A stretch of 64,000 bases of DNA from Leptospira idonii (GTDB lineage Bacteria > Spirochaetota > Leptospiria > Leptospirales > Leptospiraceae), in the NCBI RefSeq assembly GCF_004770995.1, contig NZ_RQHW01000018.1, positions 62,001 to 126,000 on the forward strand, read 5' to 3'. Below, piece after piece: positions 19,007 through 28,786 of this stretch. Under the pieces are notes generated by a model. The model was given only the letters and a program-made list of their open reading frames with translations, was not told where the DNA came from and ran no database searches. Numbering within the stretch: the stretch's first letter is position 1; every line of letters starts with the position of its first letter. The position numbers were made by a program, and so were the translations under genes.

Positions 19007-20431
19007 GTGCAGCTAAGAATTTCCACACTCGCCCTTCTATTCCTCTGGTTACCGTTGTCTTCTCAGACAATGAAAGAAAGAATCGATTCGATTCCCAGTC
19101 CTCGCCCTGCGGGTGGATGGGTAGCGGATCAAGCCGGTTACTTGAAAGATTCAGGTGCAATCACAGATATCAATCAAAACATTTCTTTATTGGAAAAGGA
19201 AACAGGAGCGGAGATAGGTGTTGTCATATTACCAACGATAGGCGAGAATATTCCGAAAGATTTCGCTGTCTCTCTTTTCGAAACTTGGGGAATAGGAAAA
19301 AAAGGCAAAGACAACGGAATATTAGTGCTTCATGTTTTGGACCAAAGAAGGATCGAAATAGAAACAGGTTACGGCAACGAAGCCTCTTTGACCGACATCA
19401 AAGCCAAACGAATTATAGACGAACTCATCATTCCCGAATTCAAACAGGGGAATTTTTCTTCAGGAATGTACAAAGGCGTAAATGGGATCATCAAAGGAAT
19501 TCGTAATCCGGATATCAGCGTATCTCAGTTAGTTGCGTTAGACCCCAAAACGATAAAAATTTACAAAGACCTGCCCATTGAAACCTACTTATCGAAACAA
19601 GTTGAATCTTCCGAAGTTTTTCCTGCAACTCCGATCGGACCTGAAAAACACGGAATCCTATATCGAATTTTCACTTCCCCCGTTTCCACATTCTCTGAAT
19701 TTTTCACATTCTGGGCAGGACTTCTTCTGCTCTTTATTTCTATCTTGGTAGGAATCTTACTGTCCTTTCTTCCTTTCGGAAGCAGTTCCATATATAAATC
19801 TTACAGTTATATTTTAAGATGGATCGGTTGGTTTTCCGGAATCACCGCCTTCTCTTCCATTAGTATATCAGAATTAAAAGAATCGGACAGTATGTGGGGG
19901 ATGTTTAATCTCATTCCGATGGGATTAGCTATTTATGCAATCAACGGATGGATTTTCAAAAGACTGAGAAATAACCCCAGAATTTGCAGCTCTTGCGGCG
20001 CCAAACAAACCAAACTTTCGGAAGCCATGGATGATAAATATTTGGATGCAGGAGAAAGAAAAGAAGAAGAGATCGATTCGAAAGATTACGATATTTGGCT
20101 TTGCAAAGAATGTAATTCCATTACGAAAGAATCTTATATGGGAGCATCACCCGCAGACGAATGCCCTAAATGCAAATACATGACATTTCAATTATTAAGC
20201 GTAAAAGTAATACGAGAAGCGGATTATGACCAAGGAGGAGAAGAACTTCATCACAGTAAGTGTGCGCATTGCAAACATTCCGAATCCAAAAGAGTCACTA
20301 CTCCGAAACTTACCAGATCTAGCTCTTCCGGCTCGTCGTCTTCCTCCTACGGAGGTGGTGGCGGCAGCAGCAGTGGAGGTTCCTGGGGAGGAGGAAGGTC
20401 CGGAGGGGGAGGAGCCGGAGGATCTTACTAA
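19007..20431 (+). CDS. TPM-domain membrane protein with zinc-ribbon cysteine pairs and Gly/Ser-rich tail (YgcG-like)
   Basis: 474 aa. A signal peptide (ending near LSSQT) precedes a TPM domain (residues about 40-165) with GWVADQAGYL, EKETGAEIGVVI and ETGYGNEASLTD, as in YgcG/Psb32 proteins. Two or three membrane helices follow (about 227-310), then a cytoplasmic part with four CxxC pairs (CSSC, CKEC, CPKC, CAHC), probably two zinc ribbons, and a Ser/Gly tail ending GGSY. The role of the family is poorly defined; phosphatase activity has been proposed for plant relatives. The start is GTG 19007, the only start in frame that keeps a normal signal peptide; no clear Shine-Dalgarno precedes it. 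The next gene follows after 12 bp. Confidence 0.83.
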   Translation: MQLRISTLALLFLWLPLSSQTMKERIDSIPSPRPAGGWVADQAGYLKDSGAITDINQNISLLEKETGAEIGVVILPTIGENIPKDFAVSLFETWGIGKKGKDNGILVLHVLDQRRIEIETGYGNEASLTDIKAKRIIDELIIPEFKQGNFSSGMYKGVNGIIKGIRNPDISVSQLVALDPKTIKIYKDLPIETYLSKQVESSEVFPATPIGPEKHGILYRIFTSPVSTFSEFFTFWAGLLLLFISILVGILLSFLPFGSSSIYKSYSYILRWIGWFSGITAFSSISISELKESDSMWGMFNLIPMGLAIYAINGWIFKRLRNNPRICSSCGAKQTKLSEAMDDKYLDAGERKEEEIDSKDYDIWLCKECNSITKESYMGASPADECPKCKYMTFQLLSVKVIREADYDQGGEELHHSKCAHCKHSESKRVTTPKLTRSSSSGSSSSSYGGGGGSSSGGSWGGGRSGGGGAGGSY

Positions 20432-20443
20432 TCCACAGCCGGA

Positions 20444-22378
20444 ATGAAATATTTATACATTCTACTATTCTTATTTTCTATTTCTATTTCGATTTCCTAT
20501 TTGTCTGCGGAAACAATCGAACTCTCCGAAGATAAAAACTTTAGAAATATAGGAAGATATTTGGAATATGCCACTCCTTCCAAAGAACATTCCTCTCTGA
20601 TCGATATTTTGAAAACAGAACAAACTTGGACTCAAAATCCTCAGAAAACGATTTCTTTTCCTAAATGGAAAGATCCGATCTGGTTTCGTTTTCACTTAAA
20701 CTACGACGGGAATTCACCTCATACATTTTATCTGCACTTCTCTAGTCCGGTTGTGGATCATTTTGAAATGCACTACTTTTACAAAGGAAGATGGGTGAGC
20801 CTTAGATCCGGAGAACAGGTCTTACAAAAAGATAAACCTCTTTATTCTCATATTGCCGCTTTCCCCTTGCCTCTTTCTCCGGGAGAAGAAAGAACCATCT
20901 ATGTTCGCATCGAATCAGCGAACCCTATTTTCAATTTCGTATCCATATACAATACAAGATCTTTCCTATCTTATGCGAAAAAGAACGATATATTTTTTGC
21001 CGCCTACTTCGGTGCAGGCGGACTTATGTTTTTATACAGCTTATTTTTAGCGTATACTCTCAGATACAGACAGTTCTTTTTTTACTTTTTCTATCTATCT
21101 ACGATTCTATTGATCAATCTTTTTTCGACAGGCTTTATGCAGTATATAGAATTGGGATCTTCCCATGCTTGGAAAAATTACCTATTCCCGGTAGGAATTT
21201 ATCTAACCTGCATATTCGGACTGATATTCACGATCGAGTTTCTGGACATTCGAAAACAATATCCTCGAATCGCGAAACTAACGAATGCCTTTATCATATC
21301 TTTTCTTCTACTCATACCCTCTTTATTGTTTATCGAGCTGCGACTTTACATTCAAATCGCAGTCTCACTAGTGATCGTTCCGATCATCTTTAGTCTTTCC
21401 ATTTCCTTCTATTGCCTCATCCGCAACAGAAGAATGATAGAAAATTATCTCTTCTTTTTCGCAATGAGTTCCGTTTTGATCGGTGCGGCAATCAACAGTC
21501 TTACCGTGCAGGGAGTTTTAGAGCCTCATTCCATCGCTTTATATACACTTCCTTTAGGTTCTGCGGTGGAAATTTTTCTTTTGGCGATGGCCCTTATGGT
21601 AAAGGTGAGACAGCTTCGCAAAGAAATGGAAGCCAAACAAGAAATCGACATGCAGATGAAACTGGCACAAAAACTCCAGAAAGACCTTCTCCCGAAAAAC
21701 ATCGATTCTGTGTTAGGTTACAAACTGGGATTTCGTTATCTTCCCACTTCGGAAATCGGAGGGGATTTCGTACAGATCATAGAAAAGGAAGACAGCTTCG
21801 GATTATTTTTATGCGATGTATCCGGTCACGGAATTCCAGCCGCAATGGTCGCCAGTATGGCGAAAGTTTCTCTACAGATTTGGGCGGATCATCTCGACGA
21901 ACCGGGTTTTGCCGTCGAAAAAATACGATCTTCTCTTTTGGACAATCTATCAGGACATTTTCTCAGCGCTTGTTTCGTTTACATCAACCCAAAACAGGAA
22001 ATCATCAAGGTAGTCAATGCGGGACACCATCCTATGATCTATTTGGATCGGGAAGGAAATACTGAGTATTATACTGCACAAGGAAGAGCGATCACCGAAT
22101 ACATTTCCTTGGATGTACAAGAAAAACAATTCCCTCTTCCCAAAAAAGGCAGTCTCATTTTATATACGGACGGAGTTTTGGAAGCGAGAAATCCGAATAA
22201 GTCCATCGATCTATTCGGTGAAGAACGTTTGCTGGATGTGCTGAAGGAAAATGCAAAATCGGATCCTCAGACTATCTGCGATCATGTATTGGACGAAGTG
22301 TTCAAGTTTCAAAAAATAAAAAGAGCGGATGATGACATTACGATTCTATCGATCGCATTGGAACAAAACGCAAACTAA
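20444..22378 (+). CDS. 7TMR-DISM receptor with SpoIIE-type (PP2C) phosphatase output
   Basis: 644 aa. A signal peptide is followed by a periplasmic 7TMR-DISMED2 sensor domain (residues about 30-170, with IWFRFHLNY and GEERTIYVRIES), seven membrane helices (about 185-395), a short coiled coil with LAQKLQKDLLPKN, and a SpoIIE phosphatase domain. The metal-binding residues of the latter are in EIGGDFVQI, LCDVSGHGIPAAM, NAGHHP and YTDGVLEA. It probably dephosphorylates an anti-sigma antagonist in response to a periplasmic ligand; the partner is not visible. It sits 12 bp after the TPM gene, so the two are likely cotranscribed, and it converges with the hybrid kinase 4 bp downstream. Confidence 0.9.
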   Translation: MKYLYILLFLFSISISISYLSAETIELSEDKNFRNIGRYLEYATPSKEHSSLIDILKTEQTWTQNPQKTISFPKWKDPIWFRFHLNYDGNSPHTFYLHFSSPVVDHFEMHYFYKGRWVSLRSGEQVLQKDKPLYSHIAAFPLPLSPGEERTIYVRIESANPIFNFVSIYNTRSFLSYAKKNDIFFAAYFGAGGLMFLYSLFLAYTLRYRQFFFYFFYLSTILLINLFSTGFMQYIELGSSHAWKNYLFPVGIYLTCIFGLIFTIEFLDIRKQYPRIAKLTNAFIISFLLLIPSLLFIELRLYIQIAVSLVIVPIIFSLSISFYCLIRNRRMIENYLFFFAMSSVLIGAAINSLTVQGVLEPHSIALYTLPLGSAVEIFLLAMALMVKVRQLRKEMEAKQEIDMQMKLAQKLQKDLLPKNIDSVLGYKLGFRYLPTSEIGGDFVQIIEKEDSFGLFLCDVSGHGIPAAMVASMAKVSLQIWADHLDEPGFAVEKIRSSLLDNLSGHFLSACFVYINPKQEIIKVVNAGHHPMIYLDREGNTEYYTAQGRAITEYISLDVQEKQFPLPKKGSLILYTDGVLEARNPNKSIDLFGEERLLDVLKENAKSDPQTICDHVLDEVFKFQKIKRADDDITILSIALEQNAN

Positions 22379-22382
22379 AACT

Positions 22383-24584
22383 CTAGTCTCCTCTCTCCAG
22401 ATGATAGATCAATTTTAGATATAGTTCTTTCGGTAGAAACGGCTTTGCAATGTAATCGTTCATTCCGACCGTTTTGATTTTTTCCTGAGTTTCCAACTGT
22501 GCGGAAGCGGTCAAAGCAATGATAGGAAGTTGTCTTAACTCTTCTCCTGTTTCCCCTTCCCTGATTTTTTTCGTCGTTTGATAACCGTCTAACTCTGGCA
22601 TATGAAGGTCCATCAAAATCAAATCGACTTTTTCCACAGCCAGGTATTTTAATACTTCCTCTCCATTCACTGCGTGAATGCACTGAACTCCCCATTTTTT
22701 CAGGAAACGAACCACTATATCCCTATTGATGGCAATATCATCCGCAACGATGATGGTTTTACCCACAAGAAGAGAATAACTTCCTTTGTCTTGCACGGAC
22801 TCGGCACTGATCACTTCGTTGGATTTTTCCATAGGAAGGATCACCGAAAAAGAAGTCCCCTCATCTAACTTCGTACTCATGACCAAATGACCTTGCATCA
22901 ATTCCACCAAACCTTTGGAAATGGCAAGACCCAGACCGGATCCTCCGTATTTGCGAGTGGTATCTCCGCTGACTTGGGTGAATTTTTCGAAAACGGTATG
23001 GATTTTATCATCAGGAATCCCGATTCCGGTATCGGTAACGATGAACTGAATGAACAGAGTGGAGTCTTTCTCGTAAAGAAGTTTGGCTTCGAAGGAAATT
23101 TCACCTTGTTGGGTGAACTTAACCGCATTGGAAAGCAGATTGTTCAAGATCTGAAGCAAACGAGTAGGGTCCGATTTCACTACCTGAGGAAAATTAGGTG
23201 CAATTTCGGAACGGAAACGAATCATCTTTTCTTTTGCTTTCTGCTCGAAGGAAAAGAAAATAGACTGAAGTAAAGTGTCCAAACGGAAGGAAATTGATTC
23301 CAGGATGATTTTACGTTCTTCTATCTTACTGAAGTCCAAGATATCATTGATGAGTGCGAGAAGGGTTTCACTCGAGAACTTCAAATTATTCAAGTTTTCG
23401 ATTTGATCTGGTTTCGGATTTTCCTCCATAAGAATCATAGTAAGCCCGATCACGGCATTCAAAGGAGTCCTCAATTCATGACTCATACCGGACAAAAATT
23501 CCGACTTCGCCAAATTCGCTTCTTCCGCTTTTTTTCTAGCATGGATCAATTCACGTTCGGAGAGCACCAGTTTGGTGATATCTACGAAACTGGAACGAGT
23601 CATAAGAATATTACCTTTTTCGTCGTAAATCGCTGTACTAGACAATACGATATGTATTGTGGAGCCGTCTTTTTTAATGATTTCGAATCTGAGATCGTTG
23701 ACATACCCTCTTCTTTTAAAGGCGGGAAATTCCCGATAGAAAGTCATTTTGCTTTCTTCCGTAAGTATTTCGGGAAATTTCTTTTTTCCGATCAGCTCTT
23801 CCTTTTTATATCCCAGCCATTTCGCTTCTGTGTCGTTCAGTTTCAAGAAACTGCCATCTCCATCTAATGAATGAAAGGCTACCGGAGAATTATTATATAA
23901 ATCGTCCACTTCCAAATATTTTACAGTGAGTTCTTTTTTCTCCTGTTCCATTTTATTATTTTGAGAGATGAGATAAATGGTCCAAAGAATGAGTATGGCG
24001 ATGCAGAAGAATCCGAACACGGAAACGGAAAAAAGAATGATATTGGTTCTGTCTTGTTCCCGCCTTTCTTCCGTTTCGATTCGATTTTTTTCGGACAGAA
24101 CGAGACCCACTTCTTTGCGAATCTGATCCATCAAGGTTTTGCCTCGTTTGGTTTTGATTAAAAGAATCGCCTGCTGTTTTTTCCCTGACTGCGCCAAAGA
24201 AATGATCTGCTGCAAATGAGACCGTTTATCATTTGCTAAACGAATAATACTTTCCAGGGCACCCTTATATTTCGGTTCCACCTGAGAAACTAAGGCAACC
24301 TCCATTCCAGGAAACGATTTTTCGGCGTTATAATAGGGCTCCAGAAAACTTTCATCTTCAGAAATCAAATAACCCCTTTGACCTGTTTCTGCATCAGTCA
24401 AGGAAGAAAGATATTCTTCCAAGCCTCTTGACCAACCTAACTTAACCAAGGTTTCTCTTTCGTATTTTTTTGCGTCGATGATTTTCCAGATATCGAACCC
24501 GGAAAGAATGATGAATAAAATGAGAATTACGGAAAGAACCGATTTATATATAAACCCCCGATTGGAAAAAATCCACCAAGCCAT
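22383..24584 (-). CDS. CHASE3-PAS hybrid histidine kinase with C-terminal receiver
   Basis: 733 aa. A membrane helix (about 9-30), a CHASE3-type periplasmic domain (ending near residue 185, with TDAETGQRGYLI), a second helix (about 187-208), a PAS domain with PAC (FDITKLV region near 340), HisKA with phospho-acceptor His in MSHELRTPLNAVIGL, a HATPase_c domain (NNLLSNAVKF, DTGIGIP, GGSGLGLAI), and a receiver with Asp in ILMDLHMPELDGY and Lys in IAKPFLP. It should autophosphorylate and relay to its own receiver, then to an unseen HPt protein. The stop is 4 bp from the convergent phosphatase gene. The ligand is not known. Confidence 0.93.
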   Translation of the reverse strand: MAWWIFSNRGFIYKSVLSVILILFIILSGFDIWKIIDAKKYERETLVKLGWSRGLEEYLSSLTDAETGQRGYLISEDESFLEPYYNAEKSFPGMEVALVSQVEPKYKGALESIIRLANDKRSHLQQIISLAQSGKKQQAILLIKTKRGKTLMDQIRKEVGLVLSEKNRIETEERREQDRTNIILFSVSVFGFFCIAILILWTIYLISQNNKMEQEKKELTVKYLEVDDLYNNSPVAFHSLDGDGSFLKLNDTEAKWLGYKKEELIGKKKFPEILTEESKMTFYREFPAFKRRGYVNDLRFEIIKKDGSTIHIVLSSTAIYDEKGNILMTRSSFVDITKLVLSERELIHARKKAEEANLAKSEFLSGMSHELRTPLNAVIGLTMILMEENPKPDQIENLNNLKFSSETLLALINDILDFSKIEERKIILESISFRLDTLLQSIFFSFEQKAKEKMIRFRSEIAPNFPQVVKSDPTRLLQILNNLLSNAVKFTQQGEISFEAKLLYEKDSTLFIQFIVTDTGIGIPDDKIHTVFEKFTQVSGDTTRKYGGSGLGLAISKGLVELMQGHLVMSTKLDEGTSFSVILPMEKSNEVISAESVQDKGSYSLLVGKTIIVADDIAINRDIVVRFLKKWGVQCIHAVNGEEVLKYLAVEKVDLILMDLHMPELDGYQTTKKIREGETGEELRQLPIIALTASAQLETQEKIKTVGMNDYIAKPFLPKELYLKLIYHLERGD

Positions 24585-24659
24585 GATTCTTTTTTTAAAT
24601 TCTCCCTAAAGAATGTTAAGACGATACTAATATCGGTTAAAAGCAAGTGATTTCGGAGC

Positions 24660-26585
24660 TTATGCTAAACTTTCCCAGGCAGGAAAATAACAGTAAAAGG
24701 ATGTACCGTTCCCAGGCTGACTGTCTACAGTCATTACACCTCCCATACGCCTCATCACTCCGTAAATGATAGGTAACCCTAATCCGGTCCCTTTTCTGCC
24801 TTTCGTAGTGAAAAACGGTTCGAAGATTTTGCCCATCAGATCTTTGGGAATTCCGGAACCGTTGTCCTTGAACTCTACTTCCCAGTAATATGTAGTTTTG
24901 AGAGAAGGAATGTTTCGTATGTTCGTGTCTTCGATCCAAACCTTTTTGGTGGAGATTTGGATTTTAGGAGACCTGCTTTCCGCCAAAGCGAAATGTGCAT
25001 TTTCATAAAGATTGGAAAACACCTGATACAAAAAGTTAGGATCCGCCTGAACCAATGCCTTTGATTCGCTCAAATTCATCGCAAAATCACCATTAAATGG
25101 TTTCCCTTTCCTAAGTTCCGCAAAAATGGAGTTCAGGGAGGAATGCAGATCCACTTCCACCAAAGATACTGCATCCTTTTTGGAAAAGTCAAGAATTTGA
25201 CTGATCAAAGCCTTTGCCCTTTCCAAGGATTTCATAAGTCCGTCCAAAGCGAAAAAGGTCCTTTTACGCTCAGGATCTTCCCGCAGAGGTTCCCATTCCG
25301 CCTGCAAATAACTGACGAAATTGAACATCGGAGTCAATAAATTATTGAAGTCGTGAGAGATCCCTCCCGCAAAAGTTCCCAATGCTTCCATTTTTTGAGC
25401 CTGTGCGTAAGATCTTTCCAATTCGATTTTTTCAGTGATATCTTTTCCTTCTAAAACCAAATACATCACGTCTCCCATAGGGTCGGTAACTGCGGAAATA
25501 TCGCAGTCTAAAAAAATCGTCTTTCCGGAAGGAGAAATATAAGTGGCGAAAAGTTCAGTGGAGCGTTTTTGATTCGCATTCATAATCCCCTGGCGAAACT
25601 GTTTTTGGATTTCTTTGTTCACCTGGGAAAATAAAGAATCGATGAAGTTGGAACCTTGGATTTCCCTCTCTTCTCTTTCCAATAAAGAAACAGAAATTCG
25701 ATTCATCTTCAAAACACGACCGTCCAAATCAAGTAGCAAGATCACCTGAGACGAGTTATTGAAAATACCCTTAAACAATTGTTCGTTGTGTCGGATGGCG
25801 GATTCAAGTGCATTGTAGTTGGAAGTATCGTGAATGGTTCCGAAATAGCGGGACTGCCCGTTAGAAAGATTCTCACACTCTAATGTGAGTCTGGCGAACT
25901 TGGAAGCGTGAGGCAGCCTAAGCTTTAATTCCAGTTCAAATTGTTTATCTTCGGTTTTTGCCTTGTCCCAAATTTCAATCAGATGGAGTCTGTCGTCTTC
26001 CGCAACTCTGTCAAAAAATTTTTCTTCCGAAGGGATTTCACCGTAGGAATATCCCAATATTTTGTATAATTCCAAAGACCAAAGAATTCTTTTTTCGGGA
26101 TAAACGATTTCGAAATGTCCTAACTTAGCTAAACTTTGGGAACGAGTGAGCATTTCTTCGCTGTGAACTAACATCTCCCAGGCTTGTTTCTGTTGTTTTT
26201 TGGCGATATAACTTTCAAATTCCCTTTCCACGACATACGCCAGTTTGTTGATGTTCGATTTAAGGATAAAATCGGCGGCGCCCCAACGGAACATCTCCGT
26301 TGCCATCTCTTCACCCACAAACTCTGTAATAAGGATCACCGGAAGATCGGGAAACATAGAGTGAACCATTTCGATTGCGGTTTTCCCCGTAAAGTCGGCT
26401 AGATAATAGTCGGTAATGACCAAATCCCAGGCCCTTTTTTTTAGAGCCTCATCCAGATCCTTTTTCCATTCGACTCTTTCCGAATAGACATCCCAACCTC
26501 CCATATTCAGAATGTCTAAGACTGTATCGTAGGCGAACTTCGAATCCTCAATGATTAATATTTGTATTTTTCTTCGATCAATCAT
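24660..26585 (-). CDS. Soluble REC-PAS-PAS histidine kinase (NtrB-like His box)
   Basis: 641 aa, no membrane helix. An N-terminal receiver (Asp in LVITDYYLADF, Lys in FILKSN) is followed by two PAS domains (about 150-265 and 270-400, with LVLEGKDITEKI) and a kinase core. The phospho-acceptor His is in GGISHDFNNLLTP, then QVFSNLYENAHFAL, KDNGSGIP and TKGRKGTGLGLPI. It faces cheD across only 18 bp. The ATG lacks an obvious Shine-Dalgarno but is fixed by the start of the receiver fold. Its position next to the chemosensory operon suggests it feeds or reads that pathway; this is inference. Confidence 0.9.
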   Translation of the reverse strand: MIDRRKIQILIIEDSKFAYDTVLDILNMGGWDVYSERVEWKKDLDEALKKRAWDLVITDYYLADFTGKTAIEMVHSMFPDLPVILITEFVGEEMATEMFRWGAADFILKSNINKLAYVVEREFESYIAKKQQKQAWEMLVHSEEMLTRSQSLAKLGHFEIVYPEKRILWSLELYKILGYSYGEIPSEEKFFDRVAEDDRLHLIEIWDKAKTEDKQFELELKLRLPHASKFARLTLECENLSNGQSRYFGTIHDTSNYNALESAIRHNEQLFKGIFNNSSQVILLLDLDGRVLKMNRISVSLLEREEREIQGSNFIDSLFSQVNKEIQKQFRQGIMNANQKRSTELFATYISPSGKTIFLDCDISAVTDPMGDVMYLVLEGKDITEKIELERSYAQAQKMEALGTFAGGISHDFNNLLTPMFNFVSYLQAEWEPLREDPERKRTFFALDGLMKSLERAKALISQILDFSKKDAVSLVEVDLHSSLNSIFAELRKGKPFNGDFAMNLSESKALVQADPNFLYQVFSNLYENAHFALAESRSPKIQISTKKVWIEDTNIRNIPSLKTTYYWEVEFKDNGSGIPKDLMGKIFEPFFTTKGRKGTGLGLPIIYGVMRRMGGVMTVDSQPGNGTSFYCYFPAWESLA

Positions 26586-26603
26586 CTAATTGGCTAAAGG
26601 GAT

Positions 26604-27149
26604 ATGAAGCAAAAAGTGTATCTGAATATCGGAGAGGCATTTTTCACCTCCGGCAATTACGAGATTCGCACCATTCTCGGGTCTTGTGTATCTGTATGTC
26701 TTTTTCATAGCGAACACGGATTTTCTGCGATCAACCATATTCTTCTCCCCGGCACCGCAGATGTCAAAGAAGAAAAACAAAGTCTTCGTTACGGCATCAC
26801 TTCGATGGAATTGATGATCAATGAATTTGTAAAACACGGCATAGCTCGAAATCATTTAAAAGCAAAAATTTTTGGCGGAAGCCAATCTCCTCGTTTAACA
26901 ACAAACAATGCTGGACCGAAAAATATCGCATTTGTCACTGAATTTTTAGGAACCGAAAAAATCCCAATCGTTAGCAATGATACAGGCGGCGAGCAGTATC
27001 GGAAATTATCTTTCCACACTGATACTTATGACGTATTTATTACTAAAATTCAGCCAAACCTCGTTACGGAAGTTCAGACCCAAGAAAAACATTTCGAAAC
27101 AAAAGTCAGAGAGAAGATGGTCAAAAAGTCTTCTATTTACACATTCTAG
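26604..27149 (+). CDS. cheD: Chemoreceptor glutamine deamidase CheD
   Basis: 181 aa. CheD deamidates Gln residues of methyl-accepting receptors and can bind CheC/CheY-P. The catalytic Cys28 is in ILGSCVSVCL and His45 in INHILLPG; YGITSMELMINEFVKHG and AKIFGGS are also typical. AAAGGG lies just before the ATG. It is the only plus-strand gene in the chemosensory island: its 5' end is 18 bp from the divergent kinase and its 3' end overlaps the convergent receiver/ATPase gene by 4 bp. It must therefore be transcribed from a promoter inside the neighbour's 5' region. Confidence 0.94.
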   Translation: MKQKVYLNIGEAFFTSGNYEIRTILGSCVSVCLFHSEHGFSAINHILLPGTADVKEEKQSLRYGITSMELMINEFVKHGIARNHLKAKIFGGSQSPRLTTNNAGPKNIAFVTEFLGTEKIPIVSNDTGGEQYRKLSFHTDTYDVFITKIQPNLVTEVQTQEKHFETKVREKMVKKSSIYTF

Positions 27150-28393
27150 GACATTTGGGCAAGAGGCAGTTCCACTTCGAAATGAACGAAGTGCCTGGAA
27201 CCCAAAGCATCCAGATAGTTTCTCACCAAATAAGGACGGACAAGTCCTCCGTGTTTTCGAACTACTTTGTCCACATAAGTTAGACCCAATCCGAAATCCA
27301 GAGTCGGAATTTTCTCATACACAAGTTTGGAAATTCTGAAAAAAGGTTCAAAAACAAGGCTTTCGTATTCTTCTATAATTCCGTAATTTCCCTGTTGGTC
27401 TTTTTCGGGGGGACTGAGAAAACCGAGCTGAATGTGATCGGACGATTTTCCCAAAGTGATATAGATCTTAGAATCTGGAATGGAGAACTTGATGGCGTTA
27501 TAAATGATCTCTAAAAAGGTTTTTTTCAAACTCTCTAGATTGCCTTTAATAAACAAATTTTGGGTAACGAAATGATTTTTACCGAGCAGCAGGGTTTGTC
27601 CTTTAAGAGAAAGTAAATCTTGGACTTCGGAACGAACTTCTTCCAAACACTCGTAAATCTCTCCAATGGATATATAATTCGAAACGATATCGTTCGAAAC
27701 GATCAGTTCCATTTCCTCAAAAAGATCGATCACCCGTTTGGCGGCTCTTCCGTTTTCAAAAAGGGCATGAACCAAAGATTCCTCTACTTTAAAATAATTC
27801 TCTTCTTTGACTGATTTCTTTTCGATTCGTTTGATAATGCTGACAAGAGCTCCAAAACCGGCTCCTTGGCTGAGTGAAGTTCGAATGCTTCCGATCAATT
27901 TCTGATCCGTACCGTCTGTATTTCCTTTGACTATTTTTTCTTTCCAAAGGTTCCAATCTAACTGTGCTTTGATACGAAGATCCCTTTCTTCTTCGACCCT
28001 TTGTTTTAAGAGTCGAAGCTCTGAGACCTCGAATGCTTTTTCCAAACGAACAATCAGTTCGTCAGAATGATAGGGCTTTAAGATGTAATCGTACACCCCT
28101 TCTCTCATCATCTTTACAACGGTATTGACGTCGGAAAATGCGGAGCTGATAAGGATGACAGGTTTCTGAGGCAGGCCTAAGACTCTTTGCACCAGGTCAA
28201 AGCCGTTCATTCGAGGCATTTCCAAATCGGTGACGATCACAGGATAAAAATGATTTGTGATTTTCTCCAAAGCTTCCACGCCATCGGAGGCAATATCTAT
28301 CTGAAAGTCAGTAGCTTCTAAAATCAGCCTTAGTGCATCCAATGCCAGCAGATCATCATCAACGGCTAAAACTAATCTCCCTTCTTTCTTCAA
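27146..28393 (-). CDS. Receiver domain fused to a degenerate histidine-kinase-like ATPase
   Basis: 415 aa. An N-terminal receiver (acidic AVDDD, Asp56, Lys106) is followed by a helical region with a conserved patch SQGAGFGALV (residues 175-184) where a His box would stand, and a HATPase-like domain with EIIYNAIKFS (N-box Asn), FEPFFRISKL and FGLGLTYVD (G2). No candidate phospho-acceptor His is in the dimerisation helices, and the DxGxG box is replaced by LSPP. The same features occur in the gene at 33874-35142. The start is TTG 28393, with AAGG nine bases upstream. It is the last gene of the che operon, 15 bp after cheY. Role unknown; a phosphorylation-switched scaffold is possible. Confidence 0.85.
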   Translation of the reverse strand: MKKEGRLVLAVDDDLLALDALRLILEATDFQIDIASDGVEALEKITNHFYPVIVTDLEMPRMNGFDLVQRVLGLPQKPVILISSAFSDVNTVVKMMREGVYDYILKPYHSDELIVRLEKAFEVSELRLLKQRVEEERDLRIKAQLDWNLWKEKIVKGNTDGTDQKLIGSIRTSLSQGAGFGALVSIIKRIEKKSVKEENYFKVEESLVHALFENGRAAKRVIDLFEEMELIVSNDIVSNYISIGEIYECLEEVRSEVQDLLSLKGQTLLLGKNHFVTQNLFIKGNLESLKKTFLEIIYNAIKFSIPDSKIYITLGKSSDHIQLGFLSPPEKDQQGNYGIIEEYESLVFEPFFRISKLVYEKIPTLDFGLGLTYVDKVVRKHGGLVRPYLVRNYLDALGSRHFVHFEVELPLAQMS

Positions 28394-28408
28394 AAAATAG
28401 AACCTTAT

Positions 28409-28777
28409 TTAAGCCGTAATCTTACTTAAAACTTCTATCAAATCTTCGTCTTCGAACGGTTTTACGATCCAAGCTTTGACTCCTGCTTCCTTACCCGCTT
28501 GGCGGAGATGGTCGCTGGACTCAGTGGAAACGATAAGTATTTTAGCTCCCGAACCCTTCGGGTGCGCTAAAAAATCTCTGGAAAGTTCAATTCCGTTTTT
28601 ACCGGGCATATTCACGTCGAACACACATGCGTCAAAAGGACCGGAGAGTTCCAAAACTTTCATCGCTTGTTCCGCATTTTCAGCTTTGTGAATCTCATAA
28701 CCTTCGTCAGCTAAAACCATCTCCATCAACTTCAACGCAGTAGGAGCATCATCGCATAATAGTAATTTTTTGGCCAT
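28409..28777 (-). CDS. cheY: CheY-like response regulator
   Basis: 122-aa stand-alone receiver: acidic Asp9/Asp10 (LLCDDAP), phospho-acceptor Asp54 (CVFDVNMP), Ser84/Thr85 (IVSTES) and Lys106 (IVKPF). CheY phosphorylated by CheA binds the flagellar switch or another target. It lies in the operon between cheB and the receiver/ATPase gene, with gaps of 9 and 15 bp. Whether it addresses the motor or the linked ATPase-like proteins cannot be told; Leptospira carries several CheY copies. Confidence 0.92.
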   Translation of the reverse strand: MAKKLLLCDDAPTALKLMEMVLADEGYEIHKAENAEQAMKVLELSGPFDACVFDVNMPGKNGIELSRDFLAHPKGSGAKILIVSTESSDHLRQAGKEAGVKAWIVKPFEDEDLIEVLSKITA

Positions 28778-28786
28778 ATTCTCTTC

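Noticed and set aside
20335..20430. Simple repeat or recent expansion in GGA/GGC codons
   Set aside because: It encodes the Gly/Ser tail usual for YgcG/TPM-type proteins and needs no other explanation.
21412..22065. 217-codon open frame within the 7TMR phosphatase gene
   Set aside because: It is a +1 shadow of the coding frame with Arg/Ser-rich composition and no start signal.
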